Positions 52,723 through 62,725 of a stretch of 64,000 nucleotides of DNA are shown in pieces (position 1 is the first letter of the stretch; each line of letters begins with the position of its first letter). The notes under the pieces were generated by a model. The model ran no database searches. It worked only from the letters and a program-made list of their open reading frames with translations, and was not told where the DNA came from. The position numbers and the translations under genes were made by a program. Origin of the DNA: Pantoea sp. GTDB lineage: Bacteria > Pseudomonadota > Gammaproteobacteria > Enterobacterales > Enterobacteriaceae. The stretch is taken from positions 434,001-498,000 of the forward strand of contig NZ_JAPWKD010000011.1 of assembly GCF_028283705.1 (NCBI RefSeq). The letters run 5' to 3'.

Positions 52723-53646
52723 TTAAAAAATCGATCGTCCCAGCCGTTCCGTCAGCATCTCCAGCATCACCGTACCGGCCAGTGAGTTGCCCGAGTTATC
52801 CAGCGCGGGCGACCACACCGCGATACTCATTTCTCCGGGGATGACCGCGATAATGCCGCCGCCAACGCCGGATTTTGCTGGCATTCCCACACGCCAGGCG
52901 AACTCGCCCGCACCGTCGTACATGCCGCTGGTCATCATCAGCGCGTTGACCTGACGTGCATGACGCGGTGAAATTACCGTGGTCTCATCACCGAGGCTGC
53001 GTCCATGATTTGCCAGGTAGAAGAAGGTGCGGGCCAGTTCGGTGCAGCTCATCGCCATCGCGCAGTAGTGGAAATAGGTTTCCATCACTTTGCTAACATC
53101 GTTGTGGAAATTGCCGAAGGATTTCATCAGCCAGGCAATGGCGGCGTTCCGTGCCGAGTGTTCATATTCGGAGCGGGCCACTACCCGGTCATAATTGATG
53201 CCATTGCGCTGCGCCAGATGCCGCACAATCTCCAGCATGCGCTGACGCGGTGCGGTCAGTCGGCTTTCCAGCAGATCGCACATCACCAGCGCCCCGGCGT
53301 TGATGAAGGGATTGCGCGGTTTGCCCTGTTCCAGCTCCAGTTGCAGCAGCGAATTAAACGCCTGGCCGGAGGGCTCTTTGCCGACGCGCTGCCAGATTTC
53401 CGGCTCGTCATATAACGTCAGCGCCAGGGTCAGCGACAGCACTTTCGAGATCGACTGAATGGAAAAACGGGTATCGGCGTCTCCCGCCTGATAACAGGTG
53501 CCATCAGCGACATAAATTGCGATGCCTGCCTGATCGGGTGATACCCCCGCCAGCGCGGGAATATAGTCCGCCACTTTTCCCTGCCGGGTCAGCGGGCGAA
53601 CCTGTTCGATAATCTCTTCCAGCAACGCGTTACTGAGTTCAGACAC
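52723..53646 (-). CDS. glsB: Glutaminase
   Basis: 307 residues from GTG 53646 (GGAG 7 nt upstream, giving the same length as E. coli GlsB/YneH, 308); the open frame reaches 53709 but this extension is not conserved. Near-identical blocks to E. coli, from memory: '[13 protein letters not shown]' (Ser-Lys of the catalytic dyad), '[15 protein letters not shown]', '[20 protein letters not shown]', '[20 protein letters not shown]'. Hydrolyses glutamine to glutamate and ammonia; aids acid resistance in E. coli. Confidence 0.95.
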   Translation of the reverse strand: MSELSNALLEEIIEQVRPLTRQGKVADYIPALAGVSPDQAGIAIYVADGTCYQAGDADTRFSIQSISKVLSLTLALTLYDEPEIWQRVGKEPSGQAFNSLLQLELEQGKPRNPFINAGALVMCDLLESRLTAPRQRMLEIVRHLAQRNGINYDRVVARSEYEHSARNAAIAWLMKSFGNFHNDVSKVMETYFHYCAMAMSCTELARTFFYLANHGRSLGDETTVISPRHARQVNALMMTSGMYDGAGEFAWRVGMPAKSGVGGGIIAVIPGEMSIAVWSPALDNSGNSLAGTVMLEMLTERLGRSIF

Positions 53647-53792
53647 TTTTATGCTCCGTGCATAGCCATTCTGGCCGGGAATGATCGTGACTTGCCGCCT
53701 ACGCGTCAATCAGTGACACAAAAAACTGTGAGCAATCAGGGTGAAGCCTGCGTTACAGTGCATTGATTACGCACCGATGATGAGACATCACC

Positions 53793-54143
53793 ATGTTAAC
53801 CAATCTGTTGCAGGCCTTCCCTGCGGTGGCCCAGGCAGGCAGTGCTGAAACCTTCGAGCAACTTTTGCAACGTCCCAATCTGCGTATCGAACGTATTGTT
53901 TCAACCGGCCAGGCCAGCCCGCCGGATTTTTGGTATTGCCAGACGCAGGGCGAATGGGTGTTGGTCGTGCAGGGAGAGGCCGGTTTGCAGCTTGAGGGTG
54001 AAGCCGAACGGCGATTACGTCCCGGTGATTTTGTTGATATCCCTCCCGGCTGCCGTCATCGTGTGAACTGGACGGCGGCAGACCAGCCAACGGTGTGGCT
54101 GGCGATTCACTACGGTGAGTTGCCCGATACAGAAGAACAATAA
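53793..54143 (+). CDS. Cupin-domain protein
   Basis: 116 residues, a single cupin: '[24 protein letters not shown]' then '[19 protein letters not shown]'. The first-motif His pair is largely lost while the second-motif His is kept, so metal binding is uncertain. 20 bp before clcA, probably cotranscribed. Function unknown. Confidence 0.85.
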   Translation: MLTNLLQAFPAVAQAGSAETFEQLLQRPNLRIERIVSTGQASPPDFWYCQTQGEWVLVVQGEAGLQLEGEAERRLRPGDFVDIPPGCRHRVNWTAADQPTVWLAIHYGELPDTEEQ

Positions 54144-54163
54144 ATTTAAAGATAGAGGATGGC

Positions 54164-55555
54164 ATGTCTGTTACACAAGATTCTGCGCAGCCGGAAACGG
54201 TGATGCGCGCGGGGCGTTTTCTGTTGCTGCAACGCTTGATGCGGCGCGATAAAACTCCGGTTGCTCTGCTATTACTGGCGGCGCTGGTTGGTATTTTGAC
54301 CGGCCTGGTGGCGGTAGCCTTTGATAAATCAGTGAACTTTATTTTTCATTCACGGCTGAACTGGCTGGCTGATCAGGCGAGTAATCCGCTGCTGAATGTG
54401 CTCTGTGCTTTCTTTGCGGCCGCCCTGCTGGGTGCGCTGGGCTACTGGCTGGTACGACGCTTTGCGCCAGAAGCGGGGGGATCGGGCATCCCGGAAATTG
54501 AGGGCGCGCTGGAAGAACTCAGGCCGGTGCGCTGGTGGCGCGTATTGCCGGTAAAGTTTATCGGCGGGATGGGCGCGCTTGGGTCGGGCATGGTGCTGGG
54601 GCGTGAAGGTCCGACGGTGCAGATCGGTGGCAATATTGGACGTATGTGTACCGATATGTTCGGGGTGCGCTCGTCAGAAGCGCGTCATACCTTGCTGGCA
54701 ACCGGTGCGGCGGCCGGGCTTTCTGCCGCATTCAACGCACCGCTGGCGGGGATTCTGTTTATCATCGAGGAAATGCGTCCGCAGTTCCGCTACAGCCTGA
54801 TTTCTATTAAAGCGGTGTTCGTCGGTGTGATTATGTCGAGCATCGTGTTCCGCCTGTTTAACGGCAATGAAGCGATTATCAACATTGGTCAGCTTAAAGA
54901 TGCACCGACGTCCACCTTATGGCTATATCTGCTGCTCGGCATCCTGTTTGGCGGCTGCGGCGTGGCGTTTAATCGCCTGATTTTCTGGACCCAGGATCAG
55001 TTCCAGCGGCTGCATCACGGACGTACCGCGCCCTGGGTGTTGTGGGGCAGTTTGCTGGCTGGTATTTGTGGTGTGCTGGGATGGATACTGCCGGAAGCCA
55101 TCAGCGGCGGCATCACGCTGATCCCGGATTTCTCTGCCGGACACTTCACCGCGCTGGGATTATTTGCCCTGTTCGCGTTACGCGTGGTGATCACCATCTG
55201 CTGTTTTGCCTCTGGCGCACCCGGCGGAATTTTTGCGCCGATGCTGACACTGGGTACCCTACTTGGTACCTGTTTTGGTCAGCTTTGCGCACATTGGTTT
55301 CCTGGTTATCAGCTGGAAGCGGCGACGTTTGCCGTCGCCGGCATGGGAGCGCTGTTTGCCGCTTCGGTGCGAGCACCGCTGACGGGCATCGTGCTGGTGC
55401 TGGAGATGACCAATAACTATCAGCTGATCCTGCCGATGATCATCACCTGCCTGGGAGCCACGCTGGCGGCGCAATTCTTTGGTGGCAAACCGCTGTATTC
55501 GTCGTTGCTGGCGCGCACGCTGGCGAAAGCCCAGCGCCGCGAAAATGTGACGTAG
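54164..55555 (+). CDS. clcA: H+/Cl- exchange transporter ClcA
   Basis: 463 residues (E. coli 473). The chloride-path motifs are complete: '[10 protein letters not shown]', '[16 protein letters not shown]' (gating Glu), '[15 protein letters not shown]' and '[16 protein letters not shown]' (Tyr). Inner-membrane 2Cl-/1H+ antiporter that supports extreme acid resistance; glutaminase next door is also an acid-resistance factor. AGAGGA upstream of ATG. Confidence 0.96.
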   Translation: MSVTQDSAQPETVMRAGRFLLLQRLMRRDKTPVALLLLAALVGILTGLVAVAFDKSVNFIFHSRLNWLADQASNPLLNVLCAFFAAALLGALGYWLVRRFAPEAGGSGIPEIEGALEELRPVRWWRVLPVKFIGGMGALGSGMVLGREGPTVQIGGNIGRMCTDMFGVRSSEARHTLLATGAAAGLSAAFNAPLAGILFIIEEMRPQFRYSLISIKAVFVGVIMSSIVFRLFNGNEAIINIGQLKDAPTSTLWLYLLLGILFGGCGVAFNRLIFWTQDQFQRLHHGRTAPWVLWGSLLAGICGVLGWILPEAISGGITLIPDFSAGHFTALGLFALFALRVVITICCFASGAPGGIFAPMLTLGTLLGTCFGQLCAHWFPGYQLEAATFAVAGMGALFAASVRAPLTGIVLVLEMTNNYQLILPMIITCLGATLAAQFFGGKPLYSSLLARTLAKAQRRENVT

Positions 55556-55565
55556 CAGCTGTCAT

Positions 55566-56759
55566 TCAGGGCCGCTTACCCACGCTGTGGGTAAGCGTGG
55601 TCCATTTACGCGCCTGCTCGCTCAAGCTAAAACCGAGGCCGTGGCGGTCAGAAATCAGCATGCGCCCATCACGCAGTTCCAGCTGTTCATTGAATAGCGG
55701 ATTGAGCCACTCAAAATGTTCCAGCCAGGGTTCAATCGGGTAGGCGGCCGCCAGATGGATATGAATCTCCATGGCGAAATGCGGGGCCAGCTTGCGTCCG
55801 TGACGGGCCGCCAGATCCATAATCTTCAGAAACGGCGTGATACCGCCGACGCGCGGTGCATCGGGCTGGACGAAGTCGCTGGCGTTACCGAGGATCAGCT
55901 GCTCATGTTCGCGGAAGCTGGTGAGCATCTCACCGGTGGCAATCGGGGTGTCCAGCGCGGCGGTCAGAGCTGCGTGCCCCTCAACATCGTAAGCATCCAG
56001 GGGTTCCTCAATCCACACCAGATTGAATTGTTCCATTTTGCGGCCCATGCGAATGGCAGTTTCACGATCCCATTGCTGGTTGGCATCGACCATCAGCGGG
56101 AAATCATCGCCCAGCGTCTGACGTACCGCTGCCAGGCGACGCAAGTCTTCTTTGGTATCAGGCTGGCCGACTTTGATTTTAATGCCGCCGATGCCGTTCT
56201 CGCGTGAAATGGCGACGTTCTTCAGCACCTGATCGAGCGGGGTATGCAGGAAGCCGCCCGAGGTGTTGTAGCACTGCACCGAATCGCGATGCGCCCCGAG
56301 TAGTTTCGCCAGCGGCAGACGGGCGCGTCGTGCTTTCATATCCCACAATGCAATATCGAAGGGGGAAATAGCCTGCACGGCCATGCCGCTGCGGCCCACG
56401 GATGCGCCAGCCCACAGCAGTTTGGTATAGATTTTATCGATATCGTTAGGATCTTCGCCGAGTAACGCATCGGCGATTTCGCAGGCGTGAGCATAAATAC
56501 CCTGGCCTCCGGCACGTTTGGAATAGCTGAAACCGATACCCTCAAAGCCATCACGCGTGGCGATTTCCGCCACAATGATCGCTACTTCGGTCAGTGGCTT
56601 CTGGCGTCCGGTCAACACCTTGGCATCGCTCACTGGCGTCGCCAGCGGCAGAAAGGCCAGCGATAAATTGACCCAGACGATACGGTCGCCACTTTCGGCA
56701 GCGGTAGCGGCACCCTGCGCTTTGGCATAAGTCACTGCGACGGAATTAACACCTGACAT
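55566..56759 (-). CDS. L-talarate/galactarate dehydratase (enolase superfamily)
   Basis: 397 residues. The general base Lys is in 'GGIKIKVGQPDTKEDLRRLAAVR' (KxK), metal ligands Asp/Glu/Glu in 'LMVDANQQWD', 'VWIEEPLDAYD' and 'IATGEMLTS', and the His base in 'APHFAMEIHIH'. The run from there to 'LRDGRMLISDRHGLGF' is, from memory, almost the same as Salmonella talarate/galactarate dehydratase. It converts talarate or galactarate to 5-keto-4-deoxyglucarate. Divergent from its presumed LacI regulator, with two matching operators between. Confidence 0.92.
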   Translation of the reverse strand: MSGVNSVAVTYAKAQGAATAAESGDRIVWVNLSLAFLPLATPVSDAKVLTGRQKPLTEVAIIVAEIATRDGFEGIGFSYSKRAGGQGIYAHACEIADALLGEDPNDIDKIYTKLLWAGASVGRSGMAVQAISPFDIALWDMKARRARLPLAKLLGAHRDSVQCYNTSGGFLHTPLDQVLKNVAISRENGIGGIKIKVGQPDTKEDLRRLAAVRQTLGDDFPLMVDANQQWDRETAIRMGRKMEQFNLVWIEEPLDAYDVEGHAALTAALDTPIATGEMLTSFREHEQLILGNASDFVQPDAPRVGGITPFLKIMDLAARHGRKLAPHFAMEIHIHLAAAYPIEPWLEHFEWLNPLFNEQLELRDGRMLISDRHGLGFSLSEQARKWTTLTHSVGKRP

Positions 56760-56775
56760 GCGAGTCTCCTGTTAA

Positions 56776-56793
56776 AATGATTGCGCTAACATT
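56776..56793. promoter_or_regulatory. LacI-type operator (site A)
   Basis: AATGATTGCGCTAACATT, an imperfect palindrome of ATGNTAGCGCTAACAT type with the central CG-step of LacI-family sites. 17 bp upstream of the talarate/galactarate dehydratase start. Confidence 0.65.
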
Positions 56794-56873
56794 TTTGCTT
56801 CGAAAGGAATATGCGCCAGGATGTTAGGTTATTAATGTTCACCTGATCACATTTTCGGCATTGCGAAGAAAAA

Positions 56874-56891
56874 AATGATAGCCCTAACATT
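56874..56891. promoter_or_regulatory. LacI-type operator (site B)
   Basis: AATGATAGCCCTAACATT, 15 of 18 bases equal to site A, located 98 bp away near the regulator start. The pair suits looping or dual control of both divergent promoters. Confidence 0.65.
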
Positions 56892-56950
56892 TACCGGGGA
56901 ACGCCGTTTTACGTTATGCTAGCCGCTGGTTTTCTCCAGGCTAAGTGGCA

Positions 56951-57964
56951 ATGAAACAACGCAATCTGGCGCGCAAAGGTGCGCCGACGCTGGAAGATGT
57001 GGCCCGGGTGGCCGGTATTTCACCGATGACAGTCAGCCGTGCGCTCAATTCGCCCCAGCAGGTCCGGCCCGCTACGGTAGAGAAGGTGCTGGCCGCCGTA
57101 CAGGCCACCGGCTATATCCCGAACGCACAGGCGGGTAGCCTCGCCACCAATCGTAGCCGTTTGATTGCCGTGGTGGTGCCGCAAATTAACAACAACATGT
57201 TTGTTGATACCATTCAGAGCCTCAATGACACCCTCAGTGCGCAGGGTTATCACATGCTGTTGTGCGTGACCGGCTATGAGGCCGAGACTGAGGCGGAAAC
57301 CGTTGCCACGTTGCTATCGCGTCGGCCCGATGGGGTGGTGCTGACCGGTATCCATCACAGCAGCCAGCTGAAGAAGGTGTTGTTGCAGGCCGATGTGCCG
57401 GTGGTGGAGATTTGGGATATGACACCGACCCCCATTGATATGCTGGTAGGCTTTTCTCATGAAAAAGTGGGTGCATGCGTAGCGGCCTATCTGGCGCAGC
57501 GTGGGTATCAGCGACCGGCATTGATCTGGACTGACGATCAGCGTGCATTGCAGCGTAAGCAGGGCTTGCTGGAGGCATTAAAAGCGCAAGGCATCGCTCT
57601 GCTTGTCGATGCACCGGTCGCGCTGCCCGCGCTGATGACGCGTGGTCGTGAAGCCTGCGCTGAGGTATTGGCGGCCTATCCCACGGCAGATGTACTGGTA
57701 TGCAGTTCCGATACCCTGGCGCAGGGTGCGCTGATGGAAGCGCAGGCGCGCGGCCTGGTGGTTCCCAGACAGCTGGCGGTAATTGGTTTTGGCGATCTCG
57801 ATTTTGCCGCCGCTAATTTTCCGGCGATTTCTACGGTGCGTATCGATCGTCAGGCAATGGGCAGGCTGGCGGCACAGCAACTGCTGAGCCGTTTGCAGGG
57901 CGAAGCAGTGACTACGCCAATTATCGATATGGGTTTTACCATGATTCCCCGTGATTCGGGCTAA
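56951..57964 (+). CDS. LacI-family regulator (GntR-like) of sugar-diacid use
   Basis: About 337 residues; ATG 56951 with AGG upstream, or GTG 56945. N-terminal HTH and hinge 'TLEDVARVAGISPMTVSRALNSPQQVRPATVEKVLAAVQATGYIPNAQAGSLATNRS' is complete; the periplasmic-binding-protein-like sensor includes 'DTIQSLNDTLSAQGYHMLLC' and 'QLAVIGFGDLDFAAANFPAISTVRIDR', as in GntR/IdnR. Likely represses the divergent dehydratase gene through two operators and responds to a sugar acid. Confidence 0.92.
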   Translation: MKQRNLARKGAPTLEDVARVAGISPMTVSRALNSPQQVRPATVEKVLAAVQATGYIPNAQAGSLATNRSRLIAVVVPQINNNMFVDTIQSLNDTLSAQGYHMLLCVTGYEAETEAETVATLLSRRPDGVVLTGIHHSSQLKKVLLQADVPVVEIWDMTPTPIDMLVGFSHEKVGACVAAYLAQRGYQRPALIWTDDQRALQRKQGLLEALKAQGIALLVDAPVALPALMTRGREACAEVLAAYPTADVLVCSSDTLAQGALMEAQARGLVVPRQLAVIGFGDLDFAAANFPAISTVRIDRQAMGRLAAQQLLSRLQGEAVTTPIIDMGFTMIPRDSG

Positions 57965-58048
57965 GGCACGTGATCCTCATCACTGGTGAAAAATATTTTC
58001 CATGTTATAAATTGTGGAAATTTTATTTCATATGGAGAGGAAACCGTT

Positions 58049-58513
58049 ATGTCATTATCGCTTAGCCTTGAAACCCTGTTGCAACAGGAAGCGGAACACC
58101 GTCTGCCGCAGTTTGACTTCGATCTGGCCTGGCAAATCGGTCAGAGCATCCAGCAACGTGGCCGTGAAGCGCAGGCACCCATCTCGATTGAAGTCTATGC
58201 TTTTGGTCAGGTGCTGTTTCTGGCGGCGTTGCCAGGATCCTGTCCGGATAATCTGGAGTGGATGCGACGCAAAAGGAATACCGTATTGCGTCATGGTCAC
58301 TCTTCAATGTATGTGGGGCTGCTTAACGAGCAGAAGGGTGAGCGGATGGATCGGCAGGCTTTTATCAGCCAGGCGGATTACACCGATCACGGTGGTTCTT
58401 TCCCGCTGCTCAATCCTCAGGGCGCGATTCTCGGCGCTGTCAGCGTCAGCGGTTTACCTTCTGAAGATGACCACGCGTTAGCGCTATGGGGGATTGCCCA
58501 GCTGCTGCGCTGA
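58049..58513 (+). CDS. UPF0303/heme-degrading-domain (DUF336-type) protein
   Basis: 154 residues from ATG 58049 (GGAGAGG upstream; a longer frame from 57986 has no ribosome site). 'FDLAWQIGQSIQQRG' and 'PISIEVYAFGQVLFLAALPGS' then 'GSFPLLNPQGAILGAVSVSGLPSEDDH' match the GlcG/HbpS-like UPF0303 family. Role unknown; 84 bp after the LacI gene in the same direction, possibly cotranscribed. Confidence 0.87.
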   Translation: MSLSLSLETLLQQEAEHRLPQFDFDLAWQIGQSIQQRGREAQAPISIEVYAFGQVLFLAALPGSCPDNLEWMRRKRNTVLRHGHSSMYVGLLNEQKGERMDRQAFISQADYTDHGGSFPLLNPQGAILGAVSVSGLPSEDDHALALWGIAQLLR

Positions 58514-58518
58514 TCGGC

Positions 58519-58540
58519 GATGACCGCGTTTGCGGTCATC
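58519..58540. terminator. Bidirectional hairpin terminator
   Basis: GATGACCGC and GCGGTCATC, a perfect 9-bp stem with a GTTT loop, between the convergent UPF0303 and cytochrome c genes. Confidence 0.75.
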
Positions 58541-58551
58541 AATACCTACAA

Positions 58552-59865
58552 TTACTGCATTGCTGGCGTCTTCAGCTTCTCTCCGGCACCGGTTGTCTGG
58601 CGCAGCGTTGCCACATCACTGGCTTTCACTTCTGCCGCCTGATTGCCCCACGAATTGCGCACGTAGTTGAGCACATCAGCCATCTGCTGATCGTTTAACT
58701 TCCAGGCGAAGGCGGGCATCCCCGCAGCCGTTGGGCGATCTTCGGTATGTGGCGCACGCGCGCCATCCAGCAGCGCATGAATCATATTGGTGGGATCATT
58801 AAGCATCGCTGTGTTACCTGCGAACGCCGGTACCATTCCGTGAATGCCTTCTCCCGCCAGTCCATGACATGCCGAGCAATCCACCTCATAACGCAGTGCT
58901 GCCTGGTCATGACGTGGTTTATCCATCACGAAGCCTGTCGGCTGCGGGGTCGCGGAGGCGGGCAGGCTGCGCAGGTAAGAGGCGATGGCGTGCAGGTCCT
59001 GATCGTTGAAATATTGTGTCGAATGCTCGACCGCTTCAGCCATCGGACCCGCCGCCACGCTGCCGCCATTGGAGCCGGTTTTCAGGTAATCGGCGATCTC
59101 TTCATCTGTCCACTTGCCGATACCGGCATGGGGATTCTGTGAAATATCCGGTGCATACCAGCTGCCGAGATTGCCACCCTGAAGATACTGGCTGCTGATC
59201 TCGCCACCAAGGGCATTACGCGCGGTGTGGCACACGCTACAGTGCGCCGGGCCATCGACAATGTATTTGCCGCGATTCCATGCATCGGTCTGGGTACTTT
59301 GTGGTTTAAACGCGGCATTATCGAAGAACAACATGTTCCAGCCTGCCATCGCCAAACGAATGTTATACGGGAAATTCATCCCGGTATTTTCGTCGATGGC
59401 GTTTTTCACCGGTTGCTGCACGGAAAACCAGGCCCAGAGATCGTGCATATCCTGATCGCTGATTTGCGTATAAGCGGTGTATGGCATGGCTGGATAGAGG
59501 AAGCCATGCTCGCCACGTCCCTGGCGCACCGCGTTGAAGAAATCGCGCTCAGTCATTTTCCCGATACCGGTTTCACGATCCGGTGAGATGTTGGAGGTCA
59601 ATAACGCACCGAAAGGCGTATCGATCTTATAGCCACCGGAAAAATCAGCGTTATGGCAGGCGGCGCAGTCGGAGAGGCGCATGACGTATTCGCCGCGTTT
59701 AATGGCGGCATCATCGTTGCTATGAAAATCCGCCAGTTGCACCTTATCGTCTGCCACGTCTGAGCGGTCGCTATCCAGTACCACCCACATTCTGCCGGTC
59801 ACGCCAATTGCCGCGACCACCGCCAGCGCGGCGAGGGTCCAGCTAATCTTTTTTGCTTTCGCCAT
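58552..59865 (-). CDS. Gluconate 2-dehydrogenase cytochrome c subunit
   Basis: 437 residues with an N-terminal anchor 'ISWTLAALAVVAAIGVTGRMWVV' and three c-type heme sites: 'CAACH', 'CSVCH' and 'CSACH'. Each has its distal Met region (for example 'GMVPAFAGNTAM'). This triheme cytochrome passes electrons from the flavoprotein to ubiquinone at the periplasmic face. Three bases after the large-subunit stop, third gene of the operon. Confidence 0.93.
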   Translation of the reverse strand: MAKAKKISWTLAALAVVAAIGVTGRMWVVLDSDRSDVADDKVQLADFHSNDDAAIKRGEYVMRLSDCAACHNADFSGGYKIDTPFGALLTSNISPDRETGIGKMTERDFFNAVRQGRGEHGFLYPAMPYTAYTQISDQDMHDLWAWFSVQQPVKNAIDENTGMNFPYNIRLAMAGWNMLFFDNAAFKPQSTQTDAWNRGKYIVDGPAHCSVCHTARNALGGEISSQYLQGGNLGSWYAPDISQNPHAGIGKWTDEEIADYLKTGSNGGSVAAGPMAEAVEHSTQYFNDQDLHAIASYLRSLPASATPQPTGFVMDKPRHDQAALRYEVDCSACHGLAGEGIHGMVPAFAGNTAMLNDPTNMIHALLDGARAPHTEDRPTAAGMPAFAWKLNDQQMADVLNYVRNSWGNQAAEVKASDVATLRQTTGAGEKLKTPAMQ

Positions 59866-59867
59866 GA

Positions 59868-61637
59868 TTACGCTCCCACCAGCGGTGCCGGATTTTTAAT
59901 GTAGGTCTGGTGGATGGCTTGTGCCGCACGTACCGCCAGCGCACCCACGGTCACCGTTGGGTTGTAACCGCCATTGTTGGGGAAGGCTGATGCACCGACC
60001 ACAAACAGGTTGTGGGCATCCCAGCTTTGCAGGTACGGATTCAGTGCTGAAGTGCTGGGATCAGCCCCCATAACTGCGCCGCCGATAGTGTGCGAGCTGT
60101 GTTGCATATAGGGGTTCCAGCTTTGTTCTGCCTGGTTATCCACCACCAGATGCTGGCCGCCCACTTCCTTCATGATGTTGATAGCGCGATCGGTGACGTA
60201 TTTCGCCATGCGCACATCGTTTTGGTTCCAGTCAAAGGTCATACGCAGCAGCGGCTGGCCGTGGCGATCTTTGTAGTTGGGGTCAAGATCGAGATACGCC
60301 TCGCGCATCGGCATCGAGGTGCCCTGGCAGAAAATGGTGCCCGCGGTCTGATAATCACGCGCATAGCCCGCTTTCCACTCGCTGCCCCAGCGTTTAGTAC
60401 CTGGACGCAGTCCGTTCATGTTCTGAATCGGGCGGCCATTGGTGGAGAAGCCCATAATTCCGGCACCACCAATAAAATCGAGGCCGCTATGATCGAAGTT
60501 ATCGCCATTGAAATCATCGATTTGTACTGCCAGCGCGCCGCCGCCAATAAACGGGTTCATATATTCGTTATCGAAAAAGCCGGTGACGCTGGAGCAGGTC
60601 TGGTAGTTGTAGTTACGGCCAATGGTGCCGCGTCCGGTACGGGGATCGTACTTTTCGCCCACCTGCGACAGTAGCATCAGGCGCACGTTGTCCATCTGAT
60701 AGGCGGTGATGCAGACGATATCGGCAGGCTGGAAACCTTCCACTCCCTCTTTGGTGATAAATTTCACCCCTTTCACCGTCTTGCCATCATCATGCTTCAC
60801 GGCATGCAGCACTTCCGTTTCCGTCAGCAGCGTGAAGTTGGGGCGACGCATCAGTACCGGCAAAATGCAGGCCTGGGGCGAGGATTTGGAGAAGTTGCCG
60901 CAGCCGTGGAAGTCGCAGAAACCGCAGTAGGTGCACGGCCCCATGCTGACACCCAGCGGGTTAACGTAAGCCTGCGACAGGTTGCCTGCCGGAACGGTGA
61001 ACGGGTTGTAACCCATCTTTTCCGTGGTGTGGCGAAATTTGCTCATCCAGTGGGTATCTTTCAGCGGAGGCGTCGGATAGTCGCGCGAGCGGGGTCCCTC
61101 GAACACATTGCCGCCTTTGCGGCGCTCGCCATTGAGATTACCGGCGAAACCGGAGGTACCGGCGATTCGCTCGAAGCGGTCGTAGTAGGGGGCCATTTCA
61201 TCATAAGTGATGCCCCAGTCCTGCAACTGCAATCCCTGCATTTTGTTGGCACCGTAGCGTTCACGCGTTTGTGTCGCGACCTGAAAATCCCACGGGGTAA
61301 AGCGCCATGACATCCCGGCCCAGTGCGTCCCGGCACCGCCGACGTTCCAGCCAAACTGAAACGCCGACCAGTTACGCACCGGTGCGGCCAGCTGATCGCT
61401 CCGGTTGCGGAAGGTAGTGGTTTCAACGCTCATCGGTTGCAGAATTTTACGTCGGGTATGGAAACGCAGTTCATCGGCATCAATGGAAACCGGGAAATCA
61501 GTGGAGGTATCGCGCCAGGCACCACGCTCAATCGCGACGACATTTAATCCGGCGCGCGTCAGTTCTTCGGCCATCACCGAACCGGCCCAGCCCAGGCCGA
61601 CGATAACCACGTCAGCCTTATTTCTAATTTGTGACAT
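59868..61637 (-). CDS. FAD-dependent gluconate 2-dehydrogenase, large subunit (GMC family)
   Basis: 589 residues. FAD-binding 'VVIVGLGWAGSVMAEELTRAGLNVVAIE' at the N terminus, 'GGAGTHWAGMSWRFTPWDF' and the GMC C-terminal 'GASAFPNNGGYNPTVTVGALAVRAAQAI'; a cysteine-rich patch 'GPCTYCGFCDFHGCG' may bind an iron-sulfur centre as in this enzyme class. No own signal peptide; it should be exported with the Tat-bearing small subunit. Oxidises D-gluconate to 2-keto-D-gluconate in the periplasm. Confidence 0.94.
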   Translation of the reverse strand: MSQIRNKADVVIVGLGWAGSVMAEELTRAGLNVVAIERGAWRDTSTDFPVSIDADELRFHTRRKILQPMSVETTTFRNRSDQLAAPVRNWSAFQFGWNVGGAGTHWAGMSWRFTPWDFQVATQTRERYGANKMQGLQLQDWGITYDEMAPYYDRFERIAGTSGFAGNLNGERRKGGNVFEGPRSRDYPTPPLKDTHWMSKFRHTTEKMGYNPFTVPAGNLSQAYVNPLGVSMGPCTYCGFCDFHGCGNFSKSSPQACILPVLMRRPNFTLLTETEVLHAVKHDDGKTVKGVKFITKEGVEGFQPADIVCITAYQMDNVRLMLLSQVGEKYDPRTGRGTIGRNYNYQTCSSVTGFFDNEYMNPFIGGGALAVQIDDFNGDNFDHSGLDFIGGAGIMGFSTNGRPIQNMNGLRPGTKRWGSEWKAGYARDYQTAGTIFCQGTSMPMREAYLDLDPNYKDRHGQPLLRMTFDWNQNDVRMAKYVTDRAINIMKEVGGQHLVVDNQAEQSWNPYMQHSSHTIGGAVMGADPSTSALNPYLQSWDAHNLFVVGASAFPNNGGYNPTVTVGALAVRAAQAIHQTYIKNPAPLVGA

Positions 61638-61655
61638 TGACTCAGCTCCGGCGTA

Positions 61656-62384
61656 TTAATCGTTGGGAATCAGACTGACGGGAATCAGCGCCAGGTTTTC
61701 GTTGCGGCGCTCAATATAAGGGCGATAGTCATAGCGCGCGCCGGGGAAGCCAATCATCTTCCAGCCAGCCATATTTTTATTGCCACCGTAAATCGGATCG
61801 GACAAATAGCCTTCGCGCGCATTTTGCAACATTAATTCAAAGAACGCCTGGCTGTTTACCGTATTTCCCAGATCAATTTTTCCGTCTTCCATCTTTGTCA
61901 GAAAGTCATCGACTTGTTGCGCATTTAAAGTATGAAATGACGCCTGATGGTTTTTTTGTGCCCAGGATTCCAGCGCAACCAGCCCGGTTAAATAACGTTC
62001 CTTAGGCGTGGAGAGAAATTGCGGACTACCCATAATTTTCTCTTCATTTTCCGGGTGCAGTGGTGCGGCTAAATAAAGCGCCGCGCCGGAGCCATAATCG
62101 CCAGCCAGTTGATTATCGAGAAATTCAATACAACCGGCTTCACTGGCCGAGGGGCCGAGGTGATCGGCGGGAATTAAACGATCAAAAATCGCGGCCAGAT
62201 TCTGGCGATCCAGGGGGTTGGTCAGTACCTGATAGCCCTGCTGCCACGCGGGATACGGCAGGTGATCGGCACTCATTTGGGTTTGCAGCGGGACATCATT
62301 TAACTCCTTCGCGCGCAACTGAGGGGCGACGGCAAGCGACGCCACAATCGAGCTGAGCGAAAAGAGCGCTTCTCTTCGGTTCAT
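61656..62384 (-). CDS. Gluconate 2-dehydrogenase subunit 3 (small, Tat-signal)
   Basis: 242 residues. The N terminus 'MNRREALFSLSSIVASLAVAPQLRA' is a twin-arginine signal that would carry the folded FAD subunit across the membrane. 'FDRLIPADHLGPSASEAGCIEFLDNQLAGDYG' identifies the gluconate_2-dh3 family. First gene of the operon (19 bp before the large subunit). Confidence 0.93.
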   Translation of the reverse strand: MNRREALFSLSSIVASLAVAPQLRAKELNDVPLQTQMSADHLPYPAWQQGYQVLTNPLDRQNLAAIFDRLIPADHLGPSASEAGCIEFLDNQLAGDYGSGAALYLAAPLHPENEEKIMGSPQFLSTPKERYLTGLVALESWAQKNHQASFHTLNAQQVDDFLTKMEDGKIDLGNTVNSQAFFELMLQNAREGYLSDPIYGGNKNMAGWKMIGFPGARYDYRPYIERRNENLALIPVSLIPND

Positions 62385-62725
62385 ACATCTTTCCTTTCAT
62401 CATTCCGTCTGCTGACGGATACGGCAGATAAATTTTACAGAGCACGACGTTCTAAACGGAAGGCACGGCGATGCCGCGCGATAAATAGCGTGCAGGCAAC
62501 AGCGACGAATCCGTATTCGTTATTATTTTCTCAGAAGGTATTTAAATAGGGCCAGAGCATGCTGATATTTTCGGTACACGTATCCACAGGATGGAATTTC
62601 CTGGCCATAAATAATAAAAAATCAATTGATATATTTTTTATGCTGCCAACGCTGCGGGTCCTGACGGCAGCAACTCTGGCAGCAATATTCACGTTGGGGC
62701 AGGATAATGGCTCCTCCTTATTACC
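62385..62725. other. Intergenic region upstream of gluconate dehydrogenase operon
   Basis: About 340 bp between the operon start and the end of the LacI gene. No gene is supported (a 60-codon frame is not convincing). No operator like those at 56776 or 63881 was seen. Confidence 0.5.
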
